From Actinomycetes bacterium (GTDB lineage Bacteria; Actinomycetota; Acidimicrobiia; Acidimicrobiales; Microtrichaceae), in the NCBI GenBank assembly GCA_024222295.1, contig JAAEPF010000002.1, positions 1-64,000 of the forward strand: a stretch of DNA of 64,000 nt, given 5' to 3'. The translations under genes and the position numbers were made by a program. The notes beneath the pieces were generated by a model. That model had not been told where the DNA came from. It saw nothing but the letters and a program-made list of their open reading frames with translations, and did not search any database. Shown here one piece after another: positions 8,135 to 16,992 of this stretch (within the stretch, counting starts at the first letter, position 1; each line of letters begins with the position of its first letter).

Positions 8135-9268
8135 TTGCGCGTAGTCGTCATCACCAACGACCTGCCGCCCCGCGTGGGGGGCATCCAGTACTACGTCGAC
8201 CAGCTCTGCCGGGGCCTGTGCGCCACCGGAGACGAAGTGGTGCTCTTCGGTTCCAGCTCGCCGGGCGACCGTGAGTTCGACGCCTCGGCGCCCTACGGCG
8301 TCGTGCGCGAGCCCACCTCGATCCTGTTGCCGACCCCCCGGGTGCGCCGCCACGCCGTGCGCCTCACCGAACACATCGACGCCGACGTGGTCGTGTTCGG
8401 CGCAGCGTTCCCCCTGGGAATCCTGGCCGACTCGATCAGGCGCGCGACCGGAGCGCCGAGCCTCGCGTTCACGCACGGACTCGAGGTCTCCGCCGTGCGA
8501 GGGCCTGGGGGACGGGCCGTGCTCAACCGGATCGGCAACGGCCTCGACGCCGTCACATACGTGTCGGGCTGGTGTCGCAGCCACCTGGAGTCGGCATTCG
8601 GCCCCAACCCGGTGCACTCGATGCTCCCGCCGGCAGTCGACGTGGCCGAGTACCACGCCGGCGTCGACGGGTCGCTGGTGCGGCAACGATGGGGGATCGG
8701 TGAAGACCCGCTCGTGGTTTGCGTGTCGCGGCTGGTGGAACGCAAGGGCCAGGACCGCCTGATCGACTCGCTGGCTCAGTGGCGTTCCAGCACGCCGGGG
8801 ACTCGGCTCATGATCGTTGGCGACGGACCGCACCGCAGCGCGCTCGAACAGCGCGCCAGCGATGCCGGGGTCAGTGAGCACGTCGTGTTCACGGGCCAGG
8901 TGCCAGAGGACGAACTCCCTGCGCACTTCGCCGCCGCCGACGTGTTCGCCATGCCCTGCCGCGAACGCATCGGCGGATTCGAGGTGGAGGCCTTCGGGAT
9001 CGTGTTCATCCAGGCACAGGCGGTGGGGGTGCCGGTTGTGGCCGGGGCCATCGGCGGCGTGCCCGACGCCGTGCGCGATGGCGAAACGGGCCTGCTCGTG
9101 GACGGCACCGACGGAGGCGCAGTGGCCGACGCCGTGGAAGCACTGCTCACAGATGGTCCGAGGCGCGAGGAGATGGGCCGCTCCGGGGCGGCCTGGGTCG
9201 CGCAGCGATTCAGCTGGGCGGAGCGCACGCGGCAGCTACGGGTGCTGCTCTCGGACCTGGCCGGCTGA
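8135..9268 (+). CDS. GT4 glycosyltransferase, PimB-like
   Basis: A 377-residue GT-B fold glycosyltransferase. The N-terminus LRVVVITNDLPPRVGGIQ is typical of the PimB'/MgtA group, which transfers mannose from GDP-mannose to phosphatidylinositol mannosides or glycolipids at the inner face of the membrane. The C-terminal donor site shows SRLVERKGQDRL and the E-x7-E type segment (EVEAFGIVFIQAQAVGVPVV) followed by GGVPDAV. The start is TTG 8135, preceded by GGAG at the end of the GH36 gene with 7-nt spacing. Translation is therefore probably coupled. The pairing with a galactosidase is unusual, and acceptor and donor remain inferred. Confidence 0.82.
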   Translation: MRVVVITNDLPPRVGGIQYYVDQLCRGLCATGDEVVLFGSSSPGDREFDASAPYGVVREPTSILLPTPRVRRHAVRLTEHIDADVVVFGAAFPLGILADSIRRATGAPSLAFTHGLEVSAVRGPGGRAVLNRIGNGLDAVTYVSGWCRSHLESAFGPNPVHSMLPPAVDVAEYHAGVDGSLVRQRWGIGEDPLVVCVSRLVERKGQDRLIDSLAQWRSSTPGTRLMIVGDGPHRSALEQRASDAGVSEHVVFTGQVPEDELPAHFAAADVFAMPCRERIGGFEVEAFGIVFIQAQAVGVPVVAGAIGGVPDAVRDGETGLLVDGTDGGAVADAVEALLTDGPRREEMGRSGAAWVAQRFSWAERTRQLRVLLSDLAG

Positions 9269-9282
9269 ACCAGCCTCCGGCG

Positions 9283-9747
9283 TCAGGCGCCGAGCTTCGC
9301 GAGGGACGCCTGGAAGTCGTCGATGGAGCGGGTGTCCCCGAGTCCCCCGGTCTGGTGGACGTCGGCCACCTTGCCCTCGGCGTCGATCATCACGGTGGCC
9401 CGCCACGCGCAGCCCATGTCCTCGTTGAACACGCCGTAGGCGGAGCACACGGCGCCGTGGGGCCAACCATCGGACAGCATCGGGAACTCGTAGCCCTGCT
9501 GGCGGCGCCACTCGGCGAGCGACGGGTGACGGTCACATCCGATCATGATCACCTGCACACCGGCGTCGGTGAACTGCGAGTAGTTGTCGCGGATCGCGCA
9601 GAGCTCTCCCTCACAGCCGCCGGTGAACGCGAACGGTATGAACACGAGTGCCACTGGCTTGCCCTCGTAGTCGGCCAGGGAAACCTCGCTCTTGTCGGTG
9701 TCGGGCAGGGTGAACGCGGGCGCCTCGGCGCCGATCTCGATGGTCAT
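9283..9747 (-). CDS. AhpE-type peroxiredoxin
   Basis: A 154-residue peroxiredoxin that reduces hydroperoxides through a cysteine. The peroxidatic Cys45 lies in FTGGCEGELC, at the same position as in mycobacterial AhpE, and Cys50 could serve as resolving cysteine. Conserved Pro and Thr precede it (PFAFTGG) and the family Arg lies in CAWRATVMID. The electron donor in actinobacteria is often mycothiol/mycoredoxin, but this is not shown here. AGGAG upstream of ATG 9747 acts as ribosome-binding site. The gene follows the epoxide-hydrolase-like gene on the same strand after 46 bp. Confidence 0.88.
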   Translation of the reverse strand: MTIEIGAEAPAFTLPDTDKSEVSLADYEGKPVALVFIPFAFTGGCEGELCAIRDNYSQFTDAGVQVIMIGCDRHPSLAEWRRQQGYEFPMLSDGWPHGAVCSAYGVFNEDMGCAWRATVMIDAEGKVADVHQTGGLGDTRSIDDFQASLAKLGA

Positions 9748-9793
9748 TGTTGCGGGGTCTCCTGGGTTCGCGTGCTTGTGTGCATGAACCCTG

Positions 9794-10810
9794 TCAGCCG
9801 AACCGCCTGGTAAGCCAGTCGACGAGGATCGCGTTGACCTGCTCGGGGCACTCCTGCTGCACCCAGTGGCCCGCACGCTCGACCATGTGTGTCTCGAGGT
9901 CCGAGCACACGTTGCCCATGTTCGCGGCCAGCGCCGGTGGCAGGGCGGGGTCCCACTCGGCGGTGATCATCAGCGTGGGGATGCCGAGCGGCATCGTGCC
10001 GGCCTCCGGAAACGCCGCGGCGTTGGCATCGAGGTTGCGGTACCAGTTGATGCCCCCTCCGAAGCCGGTGCGCTCGAAGACCTCGACGTAGTGGTCGACC
10101 TCCTCGGGTGTCGCAATCGGATCACCCATCGGCTCCAGTTCATCGATCCGTCGGAACGGGTTGAGGTCCATGCCGCCGTCGCGGGCAACGCCTGCCTCCA
10201 GCAACTGGGCCGGGTCCACACCTCCGACCATGAGCTTCTCGAACATCGTCCTCGCCCTCGGGTCCATGACCGACTCTGGTTCCTCCGGGCGTTGGAACCA
10301 GAGCATGTACATCTTCTCGTCGTCATCGAACATGGCCCGCAGCATCTCGGTGGGCGGGAAGGGTGTGTAGGGCGTGCACACACCGACGACGGCCTCGACC
10401 CGGTCGGGGTGCAGCGCTGGCATCGCCCAGGCCACGAAACCACCCCAGTCGTGGCCGACGAAGATGGCCTTGTCGATCTCGAGGGCGTCGAGCATGTCCG
10501 CCAGGTCCCCGCAGAGCTGGCCCAGGCCGTAGTTCCCGGCGCCCTCGGGTGCCGATGACGCGCCGTAGCCGCGCTGGTCGGGCGCGATGGCACGGAACCC
10601 GGCGCCGGCTACCGCCGGCAACTGCCGGCGCCACGAGTATCCGAGTTCGGGGAATCCGTGGCAGAACACGACCGGCGGCCGTCCTTCACCACCCCCTGTG
10701 TCGTGCACTGCGAGGGTAATCGGAGGTTCGGGAGCGCCATCGGGGTCGTATGAGCCGCCGAGCTCGACCATCACGGCGTCGGGGAACTGCGTGCCGGGGG
10801 ATTCAGCCAT
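9794..10810 (-). CDS. Alpha/beta hydrolase, epoxide hydrolase-like
   Basis: A 338-residue hydrolase with the features of soluble epoxide hydrolases. These are the oxyanion motif HGFPELGYSWR, the nucleophile Asp in VGHDWGGFVA, a lid domain rich in aromatic residues (MYMLWFQRPEEPE, INWYRN), an acid in ITAEWDPALP and the catalytic His in ERAGHWVQQE. It should open an epoxide ring by forming an alkyl-enzyme ester; the substrate is unknown. The start at 10810 is supported by TACGGT (10817-10822) 6 nt upstream. Longer in-frame starts exist but lack this signal. It is divergent from the secreted peptidase gene. Confidence 0.85.
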   Translation of the reverse strand: MAESPGTQFPDAVMVELGGSYDPDGAPEPPITLAVHDTGGGEGRPPVVFCHGFPELGYSWRRQLPAVAGAGFRAIAPDQRGYGASSAPEGAGNYGLGQLCGDLADMLDALEIDKAIFVGHDWGGFVAWAMPALHPDRVEAVVGVCTPYTPFPPTEMLRAMFDDDEKMYMLWFQRPEEPESVMDPRARTMFEKLMVGGVDPAQLLEAGVARDGGMDLNPFRRIDELEPMGDPIATPEEVDHYVEVFERTGFGGGINWYRNLDANAAAFPEAGTMPLGIPTLMITAEWDPALPPALAANMGNVCSDLETHMVERAGHWVQQECPEQVNAILVDWLTRRFG

Positions 10811-10940
10811 GGCGGCACCGTATCCGCCTCCTCCCGGCCCTGCCGACTGGCCGTTCGGGCGGAAGGTCATGGCCCGTCCGGGATGATCTACCCATGGGGG
10901 GTCCCTGGGTTTCGGGCCGTTGCTCGCGTACCGTCGAGGT

Positions 10941-12752
10941 GTGGCCCGGCTCCCCCGAACCCTCGTGCTACCCCTCGCCCTTGCGGCGCCGGCTGCCCTC
11001 TGGCCCACAGCCGCACTGCAGGCCGATGAGAACGGTTTACCCGAACCCACCCCGGTGGGGATGTCAGCGGTCTCGCCGGTGCCCGCGGGAGGTCCTGCTC
11101 CTGACCCCGTGGCTCCACCGTCCGGACAGGACAGTGAGGCCGCTTCGGCCGAAGCGATCGAGGACCTCGAGGCACAGCCGGACGCCGTGCAGGTGGCCTG
11201 CGCCGAGGAGGGCGACGCCGAGGTTTGCATGCGTCGCCGCACCGCCGGTCAGAAGACTGCTGCTTTCGACCTAGAGGAGGCGGGGCTGATCGACTCGGGA
11301 CACGCAACCGGCGCCGATGTGCGCGCCGAGCAGGTGGCCCCCGAGTTGCTGGCCGTGTCGGCGGTCGCCCCGGAGTACATCCCCCCTGTGTGCGAAGGCA
11401 CGGGCTCGGGCATGTGGCGGGTGCAGCCGGTCTATGCACACACCTCGGCAACGGCCGATTCCGCCCAGGTTGCGAAGATCGCTGCAGCGCTCAACAACAT
11501 CGACTGGGCATTCACGCAGTCGGCAGCCCGCACCGGCGGCGACCGGCAGCTGCGCTGGGTGACCGACCACGGATCTGCCGATTGCCGGCGCCTGCTGAGA
11601 ACCGCGAACATCGGAACCGGGGGGGCGGCCAGCTACGACGGCCTGATGGATGAACTGGTGGCGCTAGGAGCCGTCACGCCGCAGGGCGGCTCCGACAGGG
11701 TCAAGTACATCGTGTTCACCGAGGGCTCCATCAGCCCCGACCGGCCGTCCACCTGTGGCCTGGGGGAGGCCTGGACCGACGACCGCCCGTGGGGTCCCGG
11801 TGACCAGGTGGCCAATCCGAGCAACCTCAACCAGTACACGTCGCGAGCTGCAGTAGACGAGCGGTGCTGGGAAATCAACGGCGGCGGGTCAACGTCCGCC
11901 CACGAGATCATGCACACGCTGGGAGCGGTTCAGGAGACGGCACCCAACGCGGGCAACCACGGTCACTGCCACGACGAATACGACCTCATGTGTTACGGCG
12001 AGGACCTTCGCTACGAGTGCCCGACGGTCACCGACGACGCGTTGTTCGACTGCGGCAACGACGACTACTTCAACACCGACCCCCTGCGTGGCAGCTACCT
12101 GTGCGACTACTGGAACACCGCTCGCAGCAGCTACCTCGTGGGCCACGACGACCAGCAGTCGGTCCACGCGGTCGCGTCGGTGACTGCGACCGACACAGGC
12201 AACTCGCTGCGGGTCGACTATGGCCCCACCCGGTCATGCCAGGACGCCGACTTCTACCGGGTGCAGGTGGCCGGCGTCGGGTCGGTCGACACGACCGGGC
12301 TGGTGGCCAACTTCAACGCCGTGCCGGGCACCTACACCGTCACGGTGACCCCCTGGCGCAACGGTTCCCCCGGTCCATCAAGCCAAACGCAGGTCGCGGT
12401 GAAGACCACCGTCCAGGTGGCCGGCGCCGGCGCAACCAACAGCCTGCCCTATGGCGGGATCGTCCTTTCGGCCACAGATGGGCGCGGCTACGGGATGCTT
12501 GCATGGGCGCTCGACCCCGAGACCAATGCCCCGGTCCGCACCCGCGTGGTGATTCCCGGGGTGCTCAACCGCGAGTTCGACTGGAACTACTGGTGGGCCG
12601 ACATGCCCGCCTTCACGGGCACCAACCGCCACGAGTCGCTGGTGGTCCTCGCGCAGCTCCCACCCGGAACCCATGACGTGTGCTTCGACGCACTGGATCC
12701 GCAGACCGGCGGATGGACTCGCCTCGACTGCCGCACCCATACAGTCAAGTAG
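10941..12752 (+). CDS. Secreted metallopeptidase-like protein with C-terminal GWxxDP-type domain
   Basis: A 603-residue exported protein. The signal peptide (RLPRTLVLPLALAAPAALW) is followed by an acidic pro-like region to about residue 130. A catalytic-like domain contains SAHEIMHTLGAV at about residues 318-329. This HEXXH is the zinc site expected of metallopeptidases, with further Cys and His residues downstream (HGHCHDEYDLMCYG) that could complete the zinc site and disulfides. The C-terminal 200 residues are beta-rich. They include MLAWALDPETNAPVRTRVVI and a PPGTHDVCFDALDP segment, resembling repeats in the cysteine-rich protein at 38.1 kb. TACCGT at 10929-10934, 6 nt before GTG 10941, fixes the start. 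The stop codon lies inside a short tandem repeat. Confidence 0.75.
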   Translation: MARLPRTLVLPLALAAPAALWPTAALQADENGLPEPTPVGMSAVSPVPAGGPAPDPVAPPSGQDSEAASAEAIEDLEAQPDAVQVACAEEGDAEVCMRRRTAGQKTAAFDLEEAGLIDSGHATGADVRAEQVAPELLAVSAVAPEYIPPVCEGTGSGMWRVQPVYAHTSATADSAQVAKIAAALNNIDWAFTQSAARTGGDRQLRWVTDHGSADCRRLLRTANIGTGGAASYDGLMDELVALGAVTPQGGSDRVKYIVFTEGSISPDRPSTCGLGEAWTDDRPWGPGDQVANPSNLNQYTSRAAVDERCWEINGGGSTSAHEIMHTLGAVQETAPNAGNHGHCHDEYDLMCYGEDLRYECPTVTDDALFDCGNDDYFNTDPLRGSYLCDYWNTARSSYLVGHDDQQSVHAVASVTATDTGNSLRVDYGPTRSCQDADFYRVQVAGVGSVDTTGLVANFNAVPGTYTVTVTPWRNGSPGPSSQTQVAVKTTVQVAGAGATNSLPYGGIVLSATDGRGYGMLAWALDPETNAPVRTRVVIPGVLNREFDWNYWWADMPAFTGTNRHESLVVLAQLPPGTHDVCFDALDPQTGGWTRLDCRTHTVK

Positions 12753-12803
12753 GGCACGGTCAAGTAGGGCACAGTCACAGGCAGGGCACGGTCAGGCAGG
12801 GCC
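12744..12803. repeat. Short tandem repeat over a stop codon
   Basis: Two nearly identical 15-bp units (GTCAAGTAGGGCACG at 12744-12758, last base changed at 12759-12773) are followed by two degenerate copies (12774-12790 and 12791-12803). The first unit contains the TAG stop of the peptidase gene. The array occupies the space between two convergent genes, where a terminator would be expected. I see no clear hairpin. Confidence 0.6.
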
Positions 12804-12814
12804 GGCCGGGAGCG

Positions 12815-13354
12815 TCACTCCCAGATCGACGTCCAGACGTCGCCCAGCCAGTTGCCGATGGCACCACCGAACAGGATCGCGACCACCGAGGCCGACACCA
12901 CGAGCACGCCCATGACGATCCACGTTGACAGCGGGATCTTGCCGTCCTCTGGAATTCCGGGGATGCGCCGTCGGATGGCGAGGATCGTCCGCTCCGCCCA
13001 CGCGAAGGGGAGCAGCGAGAGGCCGAAGATGATCACAAGCCAGCCCGGCCCCGGAAGTGGCAGAAGCGCGATGCCCAGGCCGATGACGACGAAGCCTCCG
13101 ACTGCACGGATCGTGCGGCGTATCGCCCCGGCCCGGGCCTCCTCGAGGGTCTCCTCCTGGCGGCCGGTAGCGATCTCGGCTTCGAGTGCCGCTTCGGCGA
13201 GCGTCTGGCCGGCGGATCGGAGCGGGTGGCCGGGGTCGGGTTCATGCGCCGGCACCTCGGGCGGGTCCGGGGGTGGCGGCGCGTCCACGCGGTCTTGCGG
13301 ATCCGGCGCGGGACCGTCGCCCGGATCGGTGAAGTCGTCCTCAGAGCTGCTCAC
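12815..13354 (-). CDS. PGPGW-type transmembrane protein
   Basis: A 179-residue membrane protein. The first 60 residues are Pro/Asp/Glu-rich and disordered, followed by a charged helix (AEAALEAEIATGRQEETLEEARAG, described here as about residues 55-78). Two hydrophobic spans flank a loop with the family hallmark LLPLPGPGWLVIIFGL, and a third span sits near the C-terminus (STWIVMGVLVVSASVVAILFG). The PGPGW motif defines a small actinobacterial membrane family of unknown function. The start is GTG 13354. It is convergent with the peptidase gene, with a repeat between them. Confidence 0.75.
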   Translation of the reverse strand: MSSSEDDFTDPGDGPAPDPQDRVDAPPPPDPPEVPAHEPDPGHPLRSAGQTLAEAALEAEIATGRQEETLEEARAGAIRRTIRAVGGFVVIGLGIALLPLPGPGWLVIIFGLSLLPFAWAERTILAIRRRIPGIPEDGKIPLSTWIVMGVLVVSASVVAILFGGAIGNWLGDVWTSIWE

Positions 13355-13390
13355 CCGGCCCAGTGTCGCACCTCCGGGTGGTCGTTCGCG

Positions 13391-15115
13391 CTACCGCGCG
13401 CCGGCGTCGAGTTCCTCGGCCACGCCGTGCACGATCGGCCTGAGGCTCTCGTCGACCTTCTCGATGTGGCCGTCGAGTTCGTCGGAGAACCGGAGTCGCT
13501 CGCGGTCGGCGACGGCGTCGGCGGTCGGCATCCACGCAGAGTGCAGCACCACTGGCACGCACTCACCGTTGGGGCTCGACAACGTGGCGACAGGTCCAGC
13601 CGACACCTTTGCCGCATCGAACACCTCGACACGGAAACCGCTGTCGTTGAGCACCGGCATGACCACGTATCCGTCATGGCCGCCGGGGTGGGACCCTGCG
13701 TAGCGGCTGCGGTCGGGATAGGTGCCCGAGGCGTTGGGATCGCGCGGGGCGAACGACGGGGAGGTGATGTGGTCGTTGGTGTCGCCGTACTCCCAGGTCC
13801 CCTCGATGTCGAGCGACCCGCGGTGCAGCGAAGCCAGCACCCCGGGCGTGTCCTCGGAAGGCATCGGATCGAGGCGGTCCCCGTAGTTCTCGACCGCGCG
13901 GTGGGTGACTGCGCCCGGCCGGAACCCCTGGTAGGCGATGTGGTGCAGCGTGGGTGCACGCAGCGCCTCGCTCGACCAGTCCATCGCGGAGAGCTGCAGG
14001 TTCCAGGTCCACTCCGGGTCGCGGAGCAGCGCATCCTGTCGCGATGTGCCTGATTCGGGGTCGAACACGACCTCGGAGCACGAGTTGGCGGCCATGGCGG
14101 TGTTGTAGAAACCGACCAGCGCCGGGTCGATCGGGTCGCCGTTGGCGTCCAGGTCACCCGCCTGGAGCTTGTAGCCGAGGTCCATGCGGTCCATGTGCTC
14201 GAAGATGATCGAGATGCCGTCGGCATCGCCCCACCTGGCGTAGAAGTGACCGGTGGTGGGCGCCACCCGGGAGGTGACGGGCACGAGCGTCTGGCCGATG
14301 GGCGTGGACTCGATCGCTTCCTTGCGCAGGATGTAGACCGCAGCGTCGTCATCGATGGTGACCGAGCGATTCTCGCCCGACATCTCCCCGAGATCGGTCT
14401 TGAAGTTGCCGGAGTCGATGAGCACCAGGAAGTTCTCGGTCTGGGTGATCGTGTGGGAACCGCCGAACACGGCGCCGCCCTCGACCGGCCACACCTTCAC
14501 CTCGGTGCCGTCCCCGCTGTACTGAACGACATGGAGCATCTGGGCCCCGCTGGCGATGTCGAGCCCGAGCTTCACGGTCCACAGGCAGTCGCGGTCGGGG
14601 TCTACCACGGGATGCGCAGATGACAGGTAGAAGGGCAGTACGCCCCCCATGTCGATGCTTGGCTCACCCCAGCTGTCGCGGTGGCCGATCTCTCCGAGGA
14701 AGTCGAGGGTGTTGGGGTCGACCTCGGCGGGCCGACCGACGTCCCAGGTGGCGAACAGCCGGTCGCCCCACGGCAGCGGGGCGGTGTTGGCCTGGTTGGG
14801 CGGACCGAAGGGTGAGGTGTAGCCGGTGGGTCCGGCATTGAAGTGCTCGGGGGCAGCCGCCAGTAGCCGTTCCGACGGGCTCTCGACGACCCGGGTGCGC
14901 CATGCCCACCGATCCGACGCTGCGCCGTTGGTGCCGGGCCGCAGGGACAGTTTGCAGACCGTTCCCGAGCCGAACAGGGCGTACGGGAGGCCTTCTTCGA
15001 TCCGCGGGGAGCTCAACACGAACTCGCCGGCCAGGTCCTCGGGCCACTCGCCGGAGGTGAGCTCCAGGTCCATGTCCTGGTGCTGGGTGCTGGCTATCGA
15101 TCGCGGAACTGGCAT
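13391..15115 (-). CDS. Carotenoid oxygenase (RPE65/CCD family) protein
   Basis: A 574-residue non-heme iron oxygenase of the carotenoid cleavage dioxygenase family, which splits conjugated double bonds in apocarotenoids or in stilbenes and related phenylpropanoids. The four iron-ligand histidines of the seven-bladed propeller can be located in GGSHTITQ, TTGHFYARW, LHHIAYQGF and VLHSAWMP, the last near the C-terminus. Length is slightly above the usual 480-550. The start is fixed by GAGGGG upstream of ATG 15115. No carotenoid biosynthesis genes are in the window, so whether the substrate is endogenous or environmental is open. Confidence 0.82.
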   Translation of the reverse strand: MPVPRSIASTQHQDMDLELTSGEWPEDLAGEFVLSSPRIEEGLPYALFGSGTVCKLSLRPGTNGAASDRWAWRTRVVESPSERLLAAAPEHFNAGPTGYTSPFGPPNQANTAPLPWGDRLFATWDVGRPAEVDPNTLDFLGEIGHRDSWGEPSIDMGGVLPFYLSSAHPVVDPDRDCLWTVKLGLDIASGAQMLHVVQYSGDGTEVKVWPVEGGAVFGGSHTITQTENFLVLIDSGNFKTDLGEMSGENRSVTIDDDAAVYILRKEAIESTPIGQTLVPVTSRVAPTTGHFYARWGDADGISIIFEHMDRMDLGYKLQAGDLDANGDPIDPALVGFYNTAMAANSCSEVVFDPESGTSRQDALLRDPEWTWNLQLSAMDWSSEALRAPTLHHIAYQGFRPGAVTHRAVENYGDRLDPMPSEDTPGVLASLHRGSLDIEGTWEYGDTNDHITSPSFAPRDPNASGTYPDRSRYAGSHPGGHDGYVVMPVLNDSGFRVEVFDAAKVSAGPVATLSSPNGECVPVVLHSAWMPTADAVADRERLRFSDELDGHIEKVDESLRPIVHGVAEELDAGAR

Positions 15116-15215
15116 CTTGGATCCCCTCGGAGGTTGACGGTGTTAACCGGGGCCACATTCAATCACGCCCACAGAGGTGCGACACGCCCGCACGCTGTGC
15201 ACTAGAACGGGTCCC

Positions 15216-16472
15216 ATGGGTGAACAGAGCACACAGAGCGGGTCGGCCCGGGGGGCCGCTGGACAGCCCGGCGTGACTGCGCCCCCCAGCGGCAAGCCCG
15301 ATGGGGGGGCGCGCCGATGGGCGGTGTGCGCCTCGGTCACCGATGAGCTGCTCAACGACCTCGCGCTGATCGGACTGGGAGACGGAGTCGCTCTGGAGGC
15401 GGTCGAGCACGAGGTCAACCTGCCCGCGATGGGTGAGGTGCGCCTGCGGCTGGCACTCACGGTCACCGCTGTCACGTTCGACCTCCGCCCGGATGACGAC
15501 GGGCGCGCACGAGTCACCGTGATCGGTGCCGGCGATGTGTCGGTGAAGGGATCCGACTACGAGGGCGACACGATTTCGGACTCGGCCATGGGCATGGAGA
15601 CGCCGCCTGCGCCGCTCCCGGTGTCGCTGACGGCCCTGGCCGATCCGTACTTCGAGCTGCGCGACGACCACACGCTCTCGTTGGGCCTCGACCTGCGCGA
15701 TGCCACGCTGGTGTCGCTCGATGTCGACCACGAGGCCGAGCTGCCCGACGGGGTGGAAGACGACGCCTGGACCGGGGTCCTGCAGATGACCTCAATGATG
15801 TTCAACATGATGGGCCACGAGCTGTTCGCCGGGCTGGGTGAGGCGGTCGGCTCGGTTGGCCTCGACCTCGGTGACGACATCGGCATGATCCTCGCCGACC
15901 TCGGTGTGGAACCCGGCGTTGCCGATGCCACCGTCGGCTCCGGCGTTCTCTCCATCGGCCTGCCGGCCGCCGGCCATGTCGACGGCCGTGCCATGCCCGT
16001 CCCGGTTGCAGGGCGCCGGCTCGGGGTCAGCCTCGCAAGCTCGGGGATCGACCGTCTCGCCGGTGGCCTGTTCGAGCGCGCGGTGGGAGGTCTGCCGTTG
16101 CCGTTCGAGCTGGAGCTCGACCTCGGTGAGCGCAAGGTGGGCGGAGCGCTTCGCCAGCCGCGTGTGATCTCTGACCGGTTCCCCGACCTACGCAGCACGG
16201 TTCACACCGATGTGGCAGTGCGGCTGGCGCGTGGGCGACTCGAACTGGCCGTCACAGCGGCTTGGCTGGAGCTGCCCGGAATCGTGCCGTCGTTCGTCAA
16301 CCGGCTCAACCGCAAGCTCGGGAATCTGTGGTCGATCGCACCTCTGAGGTTCCGGTTCCCGGCCACCCTCCAGGTGCCGCTCGTCCCGGGTAGTGATGAC
16401 ACGGTCGGCGTACGCGTCGATGACCTGAGGGTGTCGCCCGACGGCGTCGGTGTGGCGCTGGCCCTCGCCTGA
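15216..16472 (+). CDS. Protein of unknown function, beta-rich
   Basis: A 418-residue soluble protein with no family I recognise. After a Gly/Ser/Pro-rich N-terminal 30 residues it alternates amphipathic strands. Duplicated-looking segments near the start (MGEVRLRLALTVTAVTFDL) and near the end (LARGRLELAVTAAWLELPG) suggest two related beta-barrel halves, as in lipid-binding TULIP-like proteins. That comparison is only an inference from pattern. Met-rich helix TSMMFNMMGHELFAG lies in the middle. There is no signal peptide. The ATG lies 7 nt after TAGAAC (15203-15208), a weaker version of the leaderless hexamer. Confidence 0.55.
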   Translation: MGEQSTQSGSARGAAGQPGVTAPPSGKPDGGARRWAVCASVTDELLNDLALIGLGDGVALEAVEHEVNLPAMGEVRLRLALTVTAVTFDLRPDDDGRARVTVIGAGDVSVKGSDYEGDTISDSAMGMETPPAPLPVSLTALADPYFELRDDHTLSLGLDLRDATLVSLDVDHEAELPDGVEDDAWTGVLQMTSMMFNMMGHELFAGLGEAVGSVGLDLGDDIGMILADLGVEPGVADATVGSGVLSIGLPAAGHVDGRAMPVPVAGRRLGVSLASSGIDRLAGGLFERAVGGLPLPFELELDLGERKVGGALRQPRVISDRFPDLRSTVHTDVAVRLARGRLELAVTAAWLELPGIVPSFVNRLNRKLGNLWSIAPLRFRFPATLQVPLVPGSDDTVGVRVDDLRVSPDGVGVALALA

Positions 16473-16512
16473 ACGCCGGAATAGACCGCCGCGCGGATCA
16501 GTTGACACCAAC

Positions 16513-16965
16513 ATGCTCTCTACTGGTGACAAAGTCACTGACTTCACACTCGAAGACCAGGCCGGCGAGGCCCGCTCTCTTTCATCGCTCCTCGAGGCCG
16601 GCCCGGTGGTGCTGTTCTTCTACCCGCGGGCCATGACCACCGGGTGCACCAGGGAGTCATGCCACTTCCGTGATCTCGCATCCGAGTTTGCCGACGTGGG
16701 CGCAACCCGTGTGGGTATCTCCGGTGACTCCGTTGACCGCCAGGCCCGGTTTGACGAGAAGAACGGGCTCGGGTTCCCGCTGCTGGCCGACCCCGCACGT
16801 ACGGTGTCCAAGCAGTTCGGCGTGAAGCGACCCGGTCCGCTCGGCTACAAGCGGGCGACGTTCGTGATCGGCACCGACAGCCGGGTGCTCGGCGCGTTCA
16901 CGAGCGAGATGAACATGGAGGCCCACGCCGATCAGGCGCTCGAGGTGCTGCGCAACGCCACCTGA
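16513..16965 (+). CDS. bcp: Bcp/PrxQ-type thiol peroxidase
   Basis: A 150-residue atypical 2-Cys peroxiredoxin of the bacterioferritin comigratory protein class, which detoxifies hydroperoxides using thioredoxin. Peroxidatic Cys45 and resolving Cys50 are seen in MTTGCTRESCHF, the CX4C spacing of this class. Other family features are FFYPRA before the active site and GISGDSVDRQ after it. The gene starts 40 bp after the preceding unknown gene and ends 27 bp before lacZ, which has its own promoter signal. Confidence 0.9.
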   Translation: MLSTGDKVTDFTLEDQAGEARSLSSLLEAGPVVLFFYPRAMTTGCTRESCHFRDLASEFADVGATRVGISGDSVDRQARFDEKNGLGFPLLADPARTVSKQFGVKRPGPLGYKRATFVIGTDSRVLGAFTSEMNMEAHADQALEVLRNAT

Positions 16966-16992
16966 GTGGCCGGCGCCCCCTAACCTGCCCGG

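Noticed and set aside
10920-10940. Upstream TTG start for the secreted peptidase
   Set aside because: GTG 10941 lies 6 nt after TACCGT and gives a cleaner signal peptide.
16502-16507. TTGACA as a -35 box for bcp
   Set aside because: It lies only 6 bp before the ATG, leaving no room for a -10 element or leader.
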